Positions 21,647 through 31,507 of a stretch of DNA of 64,000 nt are shown piece by piece. Source of the DNA: Isoetes taiwanensis. Its lineage: Eukaryota; Streptophyta; Lycopodiopsida; Isoetales; Isoetaceae. Each line of letters begins with the position of its first letter. Position 1 is the first letter of the stretch. Location of the stretch: the NCBI GenBank assembly GCA_021234155.1, contig JAJEKV010000106.1:1441002-1505001 (forward strand), written 5' to 3'. A model generated the notes under the pieces. The model had not been told where the DNA came from. It did not search any database and saw nothing but the letters and a program-made list of their open reading frames with translations. Made by a program: the position numbers and the translations under genes.

Positions 21647-21829
21647 TGAAGACTGAAAATAGATTGGTAAAATGAATCGTAACAACAAGAGAATCCGGAA
21701 ACTCGACTAAACTCAGAGACGCATGACTATGGCTTATATATGACTGCCATGTCAGCAACAAACGTGCAATGCCACGTCAGCAGGCTTGCAATGACATGTC
21801 AACAGTGTGACGTCATCCTGAGTCTAACA
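21647..21829 (-). repeat. Copia-2 5' LTR
   Basis: 183 bp, TGAAGACTG...TCTAACA in plus orientation (TG...CA). In sense orientation it contains GCTGACGTGGCA and GCTGACATGGCA with a TATATAAGCC box, shared with the other copia LTRs here. Confidence 0.88.
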
Positions 21830-22914
21830 GTCATATCTAGACCCTGTTGCTTCGTCTAGCTCCCCTCCTTTGTACGTAAATGATTCGTATTTTGTCTTTG
21901 GCCAGCTCTATCATGGTGGTCGATTGGAGGTTGCCCTCTCTATCTTGGCTCTTAGCTCCTTCCCATACATTATTGTTGCTAATTTTATCCTCGTGTTTGA
22001 GGTACTGTTGTTGAGTGATGGACGGGGCACCAGCTAGCAGGTTGTCCCCGCTCTATCCTAATGGTTGGTGGGAGGTTTCCATCTCTGTCTAAACATATAT
22101 ACTCTACTTTAAACATAACTGGTCAAGCATTAAAAGATCCTAACCAACAACATCTAAATTGTTCGCCCTTTGGCCACCCCAATTGAAATTGGTTTGAACT
22201 TGTCAAAGTTTGACAAGGAAGAATATTTTGCCAATAATATATATATAGTCAGCTCGTTGGACCTCTTATATACTTGACAATCACGAGCTTGACATTTCTT
22301 ATGTTGTAGGAGTGTTGAGTAGGTTTATGTCTAAGCTTGAGTGTTGAGTAGGTTTATGTCTAAGCTCTATCTTGGTGGTTGGTCAGAGAGGCTGTGGTCG
22401 ATCGGAGGTTTCCCTCTTCGAGACGTTAAAAAATCTATTCTTTTCTAGTCTATTCTATGTCTAAGCATATGTCTCGTTGGTCAAGATTGAAAGATCTTAA
22501 CCAACAACATCCAAACGTATTATAATATTTATCCTTTTAGAATATCACCCTCAGATCCGCATTATCTAATATTATTATTGTAAAAGCTACTGCCCACCCT
22601 TGCCCTTGTTTCATTATGCTGAACTTTACATTTGCCAAAACAGAGTAGCAGAACATTTACCATATCTCTAACAACATTTTACCATATCAATGGAAAATAT
22701 ATTCTGCATTTGGTCTTGAGCTTTCCAAATAATTATGGTGCATATAATGGGATCAACCACCAGTAGTGCCAACATGTAATGCATAAGCCAGTAATAGCCA
22801 GCCTTAATCCAGAACCTGGATTAAGAAAATAATGAGAAAGGAAGAGCTTATTTTGGCAGACACCGCAAAAATTAAAGTATCTGGCACATAATCATCGGAC
22901 ATCTAGCTTCTCTT
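21830..22914. other. No gene seen; short duplications
   Basis: Contains a 29-bp tandem duplication, 22,310-22,338 and 22,339-22,367 (unit starting GAGTGTTGAGTAGG). A stretch near 22,420-22,460 reads GAGACGTTAAAAAATCTATTC and may be a decayed LINE 3' end (compare GTAGACGTTAATAAA followed by a repeat tail). No open frame of interest. Confidence 0.5.
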
Positions 22915-22918
22915 ACAA

Positions 22919-23300
22919 ATTTGCATGGCATAGTTCGGACATTGAAGAGACGCATTATCTCTAGCCTCAACTTGACCACTCCACATTGGAAGATTCGCAA
23001 TCCGCATGGGATTAATTGTTAGACATAAGAAACGTCTCTCTAACACCTCACTGTCCAGATGATGCCATGTGTCCACAAACTTGCATGGCATAGTTCGGAC
23101 ACTGAAGAGAAGCATTATCTCTAGCCTCAATTTAACCATTCAACATTGGAAGATTAGCAACCCGCATGGGATTCATTGTTAGACATAAGAAACATCTCTC
23201 TAGCACCTCAGTGGTCCAAACATTGGAAGATTAGCAACCCGCGTGGGATTCATTGTTAGACATAAGAAACATCTCTCTAGCACCTCAGTGGTCCAGATGT
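22919..23300. repeat. Tandem repeat, unit about 170 bp, 2.5 copies
   Basis: Copies begin near 22,919 and 23,089. A partial third copy of about 80 bp starts near 23,220. Each contains GGCATAGTTCGGACA(T/C)TGAAGAGA and CATGGGATT(A/C)ATTGTTAGAC. On the minus strand the unit is open and reads, for example, CLTINPMRIANLPMW, so two units give one 78-codon frame. I do not recognise the protein. Confidence 0.85.
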
Positions 23301-23824
23301 GCCATGTGTCATCACATCACAATAATGACAAAATTCACCAATTAGGTTACGCTGTTTCACCTTGTATTTCTTTCTCTCTCAAGGAATACAACCCATATTT
23401 GGCACTCTCTTTTTTTCAAATATCCACAAAATCGTTCTTTAATTTCTTCCGTCATTCAAGGAAACTTTGTTCATGCTACCATTGACAGTGGAGGGCTGCT
23501 CACATCCAGTTCTTCCCTTGGATACCTTTCAAATTTTTGACATACAACCTTAAAGTTGCTGATTATATGTGGAGGACCACTTGACTTATAAAACCAAGAG
23601 TTTCATGTACAACCAGGCAGGCCATAATAATGATAATGCTATCTACAAAATACCCATTCAAAATATAATAACTGGACTTTTGGAACTAAGCTTCTACCTA
23701 TCTGGGTTTCTGACTGTTGATGCAACAAATGATATATGTCAGCCATTATCTTCCTCCTGATGATTTAATTATAATCCTTCTTTTCGCCTCCATTAGTCTT
23801 TCTTTCTTTCTTTCTAAAGATATC
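23301..23824. other. Gap with a TTTC microsatellite
   Basis: No recognisable gene. A short (TTTC)n run sits at about 23,797-23,815, just downstream (minus-strand sense) of a host terminal exon. Confidence 0.5.
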
Positions 23825-24277
23825 CTATCCTTTTAGTGTCTTAGGTCTGACACTTATGTTCCTGGGGTGGGGTTCTATCACCTTTGCATCACTTTCTATC
23901 ACTTGTGCTGGGCCATACATCTCCTTTGCCATGCAATGGTGTGTGTCATATTGGACATTGTGAATAGCATTTGGCATCTGATTTTTGATAGGTACTTCCA
24001 CGTTTATTGTGAAAGGACATACATGGCGTAACACAAGGCTGTCCTCAATTAGAAGGTCCCATTTAAACATGAAAGCAATAACCTATATATGAACAAGAAC
24101 AGTAGGTTTGTGCATGTACCAGGAGGAAGGACATGAAAAGATACAAGAGACCAAGGCTAAGCAGCAACTTTTTAAACATTAGTAAACCATTATTGCCAGA
24201 AACTTTCAAAAGCTTACCGATGATATCAGGAAAAACACAGCTTTTGTGCCCAGAACTGATTCTCTGCTGTGGGAGAC
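23825..24277 (-). CDS. Last two exons of an unidentified host gene
   Basis: Two minus-strand exons fit together with clean splice sites and compatible phase. The first, 24,218-24,277, is 60 bp (20 codons, ending KAVFFLISS), preceded by TTAACAG and followed by GTAAGC. The second, 23,825-24,082, follows an ATATATAG acceptor and reads VIAFMFKWDLLIEDSLVLRH, then PFTINVEVPIKNQMPNAIHN, and ends VRPKTLKG with a stop. KAVFFLISSVIAFMF is hydrophobic and could be membrane-spanning, formed across the junction. I do not recognise the family. Upstream exons were not found; the next stretch is copia debris. It may be a real gene end or a gene fragment. Confidence 0.5.
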
Positions 24278-24584
24278 CTGTTAACATATAAGAGTCAAAT
24301 CCAGATCAGGGATGCCAAAGACATGAACTTTCATAAAATATATCACAAAGGGCAACGATCCAAGAAAGAAAAGAAATGGATAACCAGATAAGAGAAGCAA
24401 AAAGGAAATGCAAATGTCTATGGACAAGAACAATAACAAAGCTTTATTCCTCACCACGATTCAATTCATGAGAAGATGCAAAGGCATATTTCTGGGAATA
24501 ACTATGCTAATGAAGCTTGGACCAAATTTCAGACCTTGTATGGATCAAAGAATCATATAAGAAAACAGTACTTGAAGGATCAAT

Positions 24585-25435
24585 TGAATGCCCGAGATTG
24601 AAGTGGTAGAGAGACATGGAGGAATTTCTTGGTCCAATAGAGAGATTGCACCTCAATCAGCGGCAATTGGAGTGGAGTTAACCAGACTCCAGAATTTGAA
24701 AGCCTCTTGGCTTTCAAACTAGAGGTGGAAGCAAGGACAATCGACCTAGATTTGATGAGATTGGTGCAGCTTTGCAGCAGAAAGCATTGAGGTCTAAGAT
24801 CAAAGATCAAAAAGAGGATCCCAGTGAACATCCTCGCAGCAGCACAATCTGGTGGTGAAACACCTCAAAGAGGTAGAGGAGGGAGTTCTTCTGGATAAGG
24901 CAGAAGTAGAGGAAGAACAGGTTTTGATGCACAGTAAACACATCAAGATGACTGGAAAAGGAAGGTAAAATTTTACTGCTATGATGATGAATTTGGCCGT
25001 CTTGCAGAATTTGTTATGTTTGAGCATGTAACAGACAATTTAATGGAATCAATAGAAAGCGTAACTTAAAATATTAAGTTTGTCCATGGTCTTAAAAGAA
25101 AGTTAATTTCTGTTGGTTGCATTGCTGGAAAGGGATTTAAAATTCTTTTTGATGATAAAGAAGCAATCATTTTCAAACTGGATGGAAAAGAAATGAGTGT
25201 CATAGCACATGCAAAGAAACTAATGTATATAGGCATTCATAGAATAACAAAGGAAGGTAATGCAGTGGCTAATTGTAGAATGTTAGAAATTTGGCATAAA
25301 AGGCATGCATTTTTGGAAAAACAGCATAGCGTGCCTTTTCTAAAGGAGTCTGACTTCAAGTCAAACATACAAACTTTGAAAACTCAGGTTGAGTGTGAAT
25401 CAAGGCTAAGGAGTATGTATAATGGGCTCATATGA
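24585..25435 (+). pseudogene. Copia gag to GAG-pre-integrase remnant
   Basis: A plus-strand copia remnant of a lineage different from Copia-1 to -3. Broken frames hold a gag tail with NILAAAQSGGETPQRGRGG (arginine-glycine rich), THQDDWKRKVKF followed by a ruined zinc knuckle (YCYDDEFGRLAE). Then comes KRKLISVGCIAGKGFKILFD with VIFKLDGKEMSVIA, the strand that precedes the GAG-pre-integrase domain, and a decayed WHKRHA. Non-functional. Confidence 0.72.
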
Positions 25436-25473
25436 AGAATGACACAGAGAAAGAGTGTTGAGTGCCCATCAAA

Positions 25474-25547
25474 GGGCCAGTAGCTCAGTGGTACACTGCT
25501 TGGTTTGCAAGCAAGAAGTCTGGGTTTGATTCCCAGCCTATCCACCA
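25474..25547 (+). tRNA. tRNA-Ala(TGC)-like sequence, probably not functional
   Basis: A tRNA-shaped 74-bp stretch ending in CCACCA. The T arm is perfect (CTGGG, loop TTTGATT, CCCAG). The anticodon loop TTTGCAA puts TGC (alanine) after U33. The D arm is poor and the acceptor ends pair badly (GGGCCAG against CCTATCC). It lies in a repeat that recurs at 26.2 kb, including about 40 bp upstream (GAGTATGTATAATGGGCTCA), so it reads as a tRNA-derived, SINE-like unit rather than a working gene. Confidence 0.45.
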
Positions 25548-25599
25548 AAAGAGACTCGTTTCTCAACATCGTATCAATGTCATATCAGCATCATATCAG

Positions 25600-26210
25600 A
25601 GCCATCGTCCCAAGTAGAGGGTGAACTGCACCGGGGTAGTCCCCAATGGTTAGGGCTGAGAATGAGCAAAACACGACCACTGGAAGCCCTACTCCCAACT
25701 CTTGCAATTATGGCTATGGCATTGTACTCAGGTGTGAAGCCCAATTCCTGCAATCCAACTCGAAGCCCAACTTCCAGCAGTGGCAACTCACGTAATGGTG
25801 GAATTAATTGCTCCAAGATAGTACCCATTGGTGTAGGGGTGAGAATGCTTAAGTGTAATAGGATAGTACCTAATGGAGCATGGAATAGTATCCAGTGCAC
25901 GGATGAGAATGAGCAAAGCTGGCCTAGCGGAAGCCCAAGTCCCGCAGTGGTGATGTTGACTGCTCCACTGCACCAAGCTTGGGCAATGGAAGCCCAACTC
26001 GTGCAGTGGTAGAAGAAAAAATAAATCACATTGCCCCAGTATAATCCTCAGGGGTGTAACGGGGTAGTTCCTGGGATAGTTTCCTGTGGTATAGGGTGAG
26101 AATGAGCAAAACTTGGCTAGTGGAAGTCCAACTCCAGTGGTAGAGTTGCCATTTGGAGAAAAACGGGCGTGGATTGTGGTGAAGGCTGGAATAGATCGGT
26201 TGTGCCATTG
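25600..26210. repeat. Degenerate minisatellite between two tRNA-like units
   Basis: A block with GGGTGAGAATGAGCAAAAC recurs near 25,650, 25,830 (diverged), 25,900 and 26,095. Around it are GATAGTACCC and GGAAGCCCAA(C/G)TC repeats. Units are irregular (about 70-200 bp). The open frames crossing it are repeat artefacts. Confidence 0.75.
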
Positions 26211-26270
26211 AGGAGTGTTGGAGTATGTGTAATGGGCACATATGAAGAATGATTCAGAGGAAGCATTGAA

Positions 26271-26342
26271 GGGCGAGTAGTTCAATGTAGAGTGCTTGGA
26301 TTGCAGTCAAGAGGTCCTGGATTCAAAATCAAGCCCGTCCAC
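26271..26342 (+). tRNA. Second tRNA-Ala(TGC)-like sequence
   Basis: A diverged relative of the unit at 25,474, with about 40 bp of shared upstream sequence (GAGTATGTGTAATGGGCACA). Here the anticodon loop ATTGCAG again shows TGC. The acceptor 5' end GGGCGAG would pair with CTCGTCC-type ends, but the T arm is broken (GGATTCAAAATC) and it ends CCACTC. Most likely a decayed SINE-like copy. Confidence 0.4.
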
Positions 26343-26379
26343 TCAGTCCACCCAATCGAGAGAGGCTGAATACAGTGTT

Positions 26380-26770
26380 CAAAGGCATGTTATAGCTACT
26401 TATTTCTCTCAAACAAATGGAATAGTAGAGTCAATAAAACCATTTAAAATCCCTTATGGCCAATGGAAAATGCCTCGTAGACTTTAGGCGAGGTCGCTTT
26501 AACTTCAATCTATCTTCTTAAGAGGTTGCCAACAAAAATCTTGAATGGCATGACACCTTATGAGGCATTACTGGAGAAAACCAGGGGTAAGACACCTGAA
26601 AGTTATGGATTGTAAAGCATTTGGCTTGCATATACTGCAGAGCGCTGAAATTTTTTGATATGGTTAATGCTAAACCAGCCTCAACAACCTTGAATATTCT
26701 TGGGAAAGCTAAGTTTGAGAACTTCAGCTCCACAATAGGAATGGTTCCTCTCTTGGAAGGAAATAATTGA
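26380..26770 (+). pseudogene. Copia integrase remnant
   Basis: The plus strand holds VQRHVIATYFSQTNGIVES (degenerate form of the copia P-Q-N-G-V-A-E block), then KRLPTKILNGMTPYEALL (compare N-R-x-P-T-K-x-x-x-x-x-T-P-F-E-A). Stops and shifts separate the pieces. Same orientation as the gag remnant at 24.6-25.4 kb; the two may be parts of one element interrupted by the tRNA-like and minisatellite block. Confidence 0.7.
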
Positions 26771-26779
26771 AACTTCACA

Positions 26780-28000
26780 TTAAGGAGAAGTGCCAGTCAT
26801 TAAATGTAAGAATTGATTTATAATAGACAGCTGATGACTTTTCATATTCTGAAATTAGGGTTTCCTGATAAGGTTTTTGCTCTACACCTAAAGTTATATC
26901 CCTGTTCTCTCTCTTCCTTCAATGGCAGCAATAGGAGCACTAGCCAAAAACCTTACATTGATTCACATACTTCATCAGATATATCCATGGCCACAATTAG
27001 AAGAGATCAAATCTAAGAGATGCATCCTGTCTATCTAACATTATGGGCCATGTGAACGATGAGATGGTAGATGGTACCAAACCTAGACACCATTGAAGAG
27101 CATGTAGTCATGCCAAAGCACATAAACACTTCAACCATTTCATTCAATACCTCTGCAAAATCCCGTGCCCATATAACTTTTGTCAAATTGGAAATCTGTA
27201 TGCTTGCACGATACCCGCATAAACCTGCACGATACATTAGTACAAGGAGATCTACTTAGTGTATGCAGTCACCGTATGCTCAATAAAGGAAGATTATATT
27301 AACATGTATGAGCTTCAAGTGACTTCATTAAAGTTACATCATATTTCAGGCTCAACTCTAGGACAGGTGCTGGCTACAAAATTCTTATTCTAATAAACAG
27401 CTAAAGCAGCTAAACAGTTAAATCAGCTGCATCGTACGGTGTACAAGTTTATCTCAGAGCAGACGAATGGACCGAATTAGGTTCCACGTATTTTCTATCT
27501 CAAGAATGATAAGAAGCAAACCCTCAGTGCCACGTCATATAACATTGGCAAAATCTGAAACCAAACATTTGAAACTTGTGGTTGTTCTGGAAGCAGTATT
27601 TTATTTCCATAGTATTTTATTTCCAAAGACTACAGCCTTTTGCTGATACACAAGAAGCAGGCAGAGGCACGATATGTAGGTTTGCATCTCTTCCTTCTAC
27701 TTATTCAAGTTTCTGCCGTTTGATGTTGTGAACAAGTGAGTATTTAGAAATGTGAATCTGATGAAATAGAGGGAGGAAAAATCCAGACATTGTCAACCAG
27801 TTCTAAGTTTCATTTTCCTATAAGAAGAAAGAGTAATTATCTACAGGGTTTAGGGGAGCAACTAAATACATTAATACTTCAACATCTAAACCCTCCCTAG
27901 GTTGAAAGTTCTAGATAGATCCAGCGTGTATTTAAGAAACCAAGGACACAGTGGTAAAGCTTAATATCGATGATTGCATTATGGGAGTGAAATAAAGATA
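26780..28000. other. No supported gene
   Basis: AT-rich sequence. A plus-strand ATG near 26,922 opens MAAIGALAKNLTLIHIL but stops within about 40 codons. A possible 45-bp minus-strand exon near 27,150-27,195 (CAG before, GTATTG after) has no partner. Neither is reliable. Confidence 0.35.
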
Positions 28001-28004
28001 CAAA

Positions 28005-28460
28005 CTAGCTAGACTGGATGCAGTAGTGAAATCCAAGATCGGGTGATAACGAATCAGGGCCTAAGTTACATATGAACATGTTCATACGTACAACACCATT
28101 TCTTTGCGGCGTATGAGGAGCTGTCAGCTGCCTTCTTATAGCTGCATTGCACAAATATCCATCAAATGCATTGGATGTGTACTCTCCTCCATTATTGCTA
28201 TTGCTGCGCAAATCCAGAATCTTATGCTCTGTCATGTTCTCCACCATGGCGGAAACTCTTTAAATTTCTCCAAAACTGCTGGTTTTGTTTTCATGAAGTA
28301 AATAGATGTCTTTCTCGTAAAGTAAAGTCCTCTACGAATGTCACAAGATATTAAGGCATGACAGAACCTTTCTGTCAATATTTTTTTGCCTTGGATCGAC
28401 CTTCTTACCAGATTCTTCGGTTCAAGGCCAATAAAAATAAGATAATGCCAACACATGTGT
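28005..28460 (-). pseudogene. Copia integrase core remnant
   Basis: The minus strand reads FTRKTSIYFMKTK, then EKFKEF, then LRSNSNNGGEYTSNAFDGYL (decayed form of L-R-S-D-N-G-G-E-Y with the catalytic Asp lost), then RRQLTAPHTPQRNGVV (P-Q-x-N-G-V). A homologous copy lies at 57.5-57.9 kb, same strand. This copia lineage differs from Copia-1 to -3. Confidence 0.8.
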
Positions 28461-28640
28461 CATAACTTTTCTGGAAAAAAAAACTTCCAACTAGCTACAT
28501 TTTCATTTGCTACTTTCGCATCCTTTGAAACTTGAAAAGATCCATTTCATATGAAATAACCACAGAAAAAGGTTTCCACATGGACCCGCAAGGAAGATCA
28601 ACATTCAAAGGATCGTGCACGAATGTACTGGTCTCATTGG
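28436..28640. repeat. Direct repeat, left copy, flanking LINE-B
   Basis: About 190 bp that recurs at 29,705-29,890, same orientation. Shared landmarks: GCCAACACATGTG, CCAACTAGCTACATTTTCAT, and GGAAGATCAACATTCAAAGG. The two copies enclose the LINE-B fragment. They are much longer than a target-site duplication. Confidence 0.88.
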
Positions 28641-28645
28641 TCTCA

Positions 28646-29754
28646 TCATGCTGCCTTTGCGTACCAACATTCCTGCACTCCCTTTTCAGCCAAATCTTTT
28701 GAACTCTTGAGAGAAATCCATGGAAGCCTGCATTTGCCCTGCTGCGAGGACCCGAGTTGATGCACTTTGTGCAAAAAGGAGACTAACTGGAATGCTGCAT
28801 CCAGTTGCAGCGGAGAGGCTGAAAATTCTGCCAATATGATTGGATGCGCTACAGATGCTTTGCACATAATCATTTGGACAGAAAACAGTCTTTCTATATG
28901 ACCCCATTCTTTCAATGTCATGTCCATCCCCCACACCAAAGCTCCGTATAGAGCAGCTGGTCTAACTAAGGTATTGAAAAGATGAAGCTTTGCTGGGACA
29001 TCCTGAAAATCTGCTTTGTAACATTTCTTTTCTAGCATTGCAAGCGAGGCATATCCTTTTGTGAGCCTTCCATATGCTGCATCTTTCATGCTAAAGACGG
29101 GACCTTTAAATTGCACACCCAAGTGAGTATAATGAGAGACCACTTCCACTTGTTGATTCATGAAAAAGAAGGGGCTGCGATGCATGCAAGCACGTGATGT
29201 GTTGAAAACCATCACTTTTGTTTTGTCCAAGTTCACTTTAAGCTCTCTTTGAGAGCAAAATTTCTCAAGTGCCAATAAATGATGTTGAAGGCCTTCAGGA
29301 GAAGAGGATATAAGTACCACATCATCCGCATATAGAAGGATGGATATGCATTCATCAGCTAAAGCAGATCCATAAGCACTGCTACGAAGCTTTCCAGCTC
29401 GTCGAAGAGTGTAGGGGATAAGGGACAGCCCTGTTTAACCCCAATTGTGCTGCTTATGTCATCCGACCAGCCCCGGGGCACTTTAATTCTTCCCAAAACA
29501 TTTTCATAGAGCATCAAAATGGCCCATATGACTTGATGCGACAATCCCAGTTCAGTAAGTCTATGAAATAGGCAGTTCCGATGGACCGTATCAAAGGCTT
29601 TGCGGAAATCCACAAAGTAGCAATAAACTTTTGTTTTCTTTGCTTTAGCTTCCTCAATGATAGACCTCAAGGTCAAGATATGATCTAGTGTTGAGAAATT
29701 TCTCCTGATAACGCCAACACATGTGATAATTTTTCTGGAAAAAAGTCTTTCCAA
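28646..29754 (-). pseudogene. LINE-B reverse transcriptase fragment
   Basis: A minus-strand LINE RT in two main frames. The upstream part (29,754-29,359) has YCYFVDFRKAFDTVHR (catalytic Asp) and IGVKQGCPLSPTLFDELESF. A shift near 29,350 leads to LLYADDVVLISSSPEGLQHH (YADD) and VNLDKTKVMVFNT. YTHLGVQFKG and LVRPAALYGALVWGMDM then follow. It lacks endonuclease and the C-terminal finger. It is closer to the LINE at 43.1-43.9 kb than to LINE-A (compare FDELESF with ELEAFV). Confidence 0.88.
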
Positions 29755-29890
29755 CTAGCTACATTTTCATTTGATACTTTTGCATCCTTTAAAACGTGAA
29801 CAGATCCATTTCATATGAAAGAACCACAAAAGAAGGTTCCCGCACCGTCCCTCAAGGAAGATCAACATTCAAAGGATCAAGCACGAAGGG
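29705..29890. repeat. Direct repeat, right copy
   Basis: Partner of 28,436-28,640, roughly 85-90% identical by eye. On the minus strand it carries part of a degenerate reading (MERLFSRKIITCVGVI) joined to the RT frame. Confidence 0.85.
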
Positions 29891-30377
29891 TGCTGGTCTC
29901 TTGGAAATGACAATCCTTGACTCAATTCCCTCCAAGCTGGAACAGGCTTATCATTGCAAGCACCCATCAAATTCTCCCAATGGACTCTCCATGCAATAAT
30001 CACCACAATAAGCTTGATTTTGACCCCAAACTTATGCATCCTATCTTTAGCAAGTTTTGAAACCATATTGAGACATCAGTTAAGAGAAGAAAACACCAGA
30101 ATCTTGAAGAAGGAAATACAAACAGAAATGAAAGGGAATGATTGGAAGGAAAGTGCAGAGATAATATGTTAACCTGCATGATGGGCTTGTTACCCTACAT
30201 GATAGGCTTACTTGCCTACATGACACGCGTACATGTAGTATACGAAATCATGTGATCTAACGTGAGGGCTAGGAGATAACTTTTACGTGCATGCACTTCT
30301 ATGCATGCTGTAAAAGCTCGAATATGAAAAGCTTTGATGATGGATGTGAACTTTTTTATATTAAAACTGAAACCCTA

Positions 30378-30768
30378 TTACAAACCATCGTCCTCTGTAT
30401 CAAATGAGGGCTGAAGATTCAGCATTGATGCAATTCTCCACTGCAGGTCGCGTAGAAGCATTCCATCTCCTTCATCCACAAATTTAAAATTCTGCCTTAC
30501 TCACCACACTAATTACCATAATCTCAAGATGGCTGAATCAAATGGTAGAGAACTTGCACCATAAAGGTATAAAGTTCTGACAAGTTAGCATAAGGTTCAC
30601 TTATTTCTATTCGTTAGAATTAGAGGAACTTCACTACAATTGAATAAAAACATTACCATAAAAAGGATCGGCTTGGTTATAATTGATCCTATGTACGGCC
30701 CCAGACAACGATCCCATAATCTTTTGAATGACATTTCTCAGGTGAATGGACAACCTTATCAGAAGGAT
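30378..30768 (-). CDS. Host gene, last two exons (3' end)
   Basis: The terminal exon, 30,378-30,491, is 37 codons plus TAA: NFKFVDEGDGMLLRDLQW, then RIASMLNLQPSFDTEDDGL. It is preceded by a GCAG acceptor. The exon before it, 30,697-30,768, is exactly 24 codons (ILLIRLSIHLRNVIQKIMGS, then LSGA) between a TTCCAG acceptor and a GT donor (GGGGCC/GTACAT). Both are phase 0. The acidic C-terminus and amphipathic helix look like a real soluble protein. I cannot name it. Upstream exons at 32.8 and 36.9-37.3 kb continue it in phase. Confidence 0.62.
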
Positions 30769-31114
30769 CTGGAAGAAAGCACAGGATCAGCATAAATGCC
30801 TTCAATGGCCAAAAATTAACAAATGTGAATATGAATATCATACCTCAGTTAGATATAAGGTAGTTAGAAAGACAGTCCCTTAAAAAATTTAGAGACTTTT
30901 TGTTGCCCTTTCTATACATGCTATGTTGTCAATTCATCAAATATCGGAAACAAATATGTTGGCAGTTCGCAAGAGCCCAGAGGAAAAGGTATTGCATCCA
31001 CTTATTACCATGCTCTTTAGGGCCGCAAACAAAGGTACTATCCAAGTCAAAACACGTTATATAACAAAGGTTATATTATCCGACATAAAGTTATAAGGGA
31101 TGGGGAGAGTGCAT
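30769..31114. other. Intron sequence, nothing recognised
   Basis: AT-rich sequence inside the proposed intron between exons at 30,697 and 32,986. No repeat or frame stands out. Confidence 0.4.
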
Positions 31115-31333
31115 TGTTAGAACTATGCTGACGTCTATGATGACGTCACACTGCTGGGTGACCACTTGTTGCTGGCGTGGCATTCTTATATAAGCCAGTC
31201 ATGCGCATCATTATTTTAGTTATTTGCTTCCTAGCTAGAGTGTTCCTATTAAGCGCTTCTTTCCTGTTGTATCTTCCTTTCATTGCCATGTACAGCTCTA
31301 GAGTTCTACATGGTTTCGGAGCTCAGGCATGGT
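31115..31333 (+). repeat. Copia LTR with altered primer site, plus strand
   Basis: A 206-bp LTR (TGTTAGAAC...TTCTACA, 31,115-31,320). It holds TTGTTGCTGGCGTGGCA and CTTATATAAGCC, the same layout as the Copia-2 LTR in sense orientation. It is followed at once by TGGTTTCGGAGC where TGGTATCAGAGC is expected (two mismatches). The element behind it is not visible; a copia of opposite strand starts about 190 bp later. Probably a truncated 5' end of a separate insertion in the host intron. Confidence 0.75.
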
Positions 31334-31507
31334 GGGAAGGTTAGTGCAATTCACCTTGTGGGAGACTTTATTGGTCTGTTAAGATTAAGCGCTTCAATAT
31401 AAAAACTCACAAGCTGTATGGATTAAGGTAGCTTCTCAATAAGCGTGATAGCCATATGGCAATAAGCTTTTCCTTGCCGTTATGACTACTCAGCTGTTTA
31501 TGTCCTA

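Larger units (their letters stand above)
18965..21829 (-). mobile_element. Copia-2: 5' half of a copia element
   Basis: A minus-strand copia truncated on its 3' side near 18,965. Present are the 5' LTR, primer site, gag, protease region and most of integrase; RT, RNase H and the 3' LTR are missing. It belongs to the same family as Copia-3: matching LTR blocks, a near-identical gag, and the same serine-rich post-integrase linker, where both pass through GTAACAGTAG(C/T)ATTAGGATC. Copia-1 is a more distant relative. With no second LTR, the age and target duplication cannot be tested. Confidence 0.9.

Noticed and set aside
25580-26285. Long minus-strand frames rich in Ser, Leu and Pro
   Set aside because: They follow the minisatellite units and carry no domain.
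25474-26342. Functional tRNA genes
   Set aside because: Broken D, acceptor or T arms, and a shared flanking repeat; more likely SINE-like or decayed copies.
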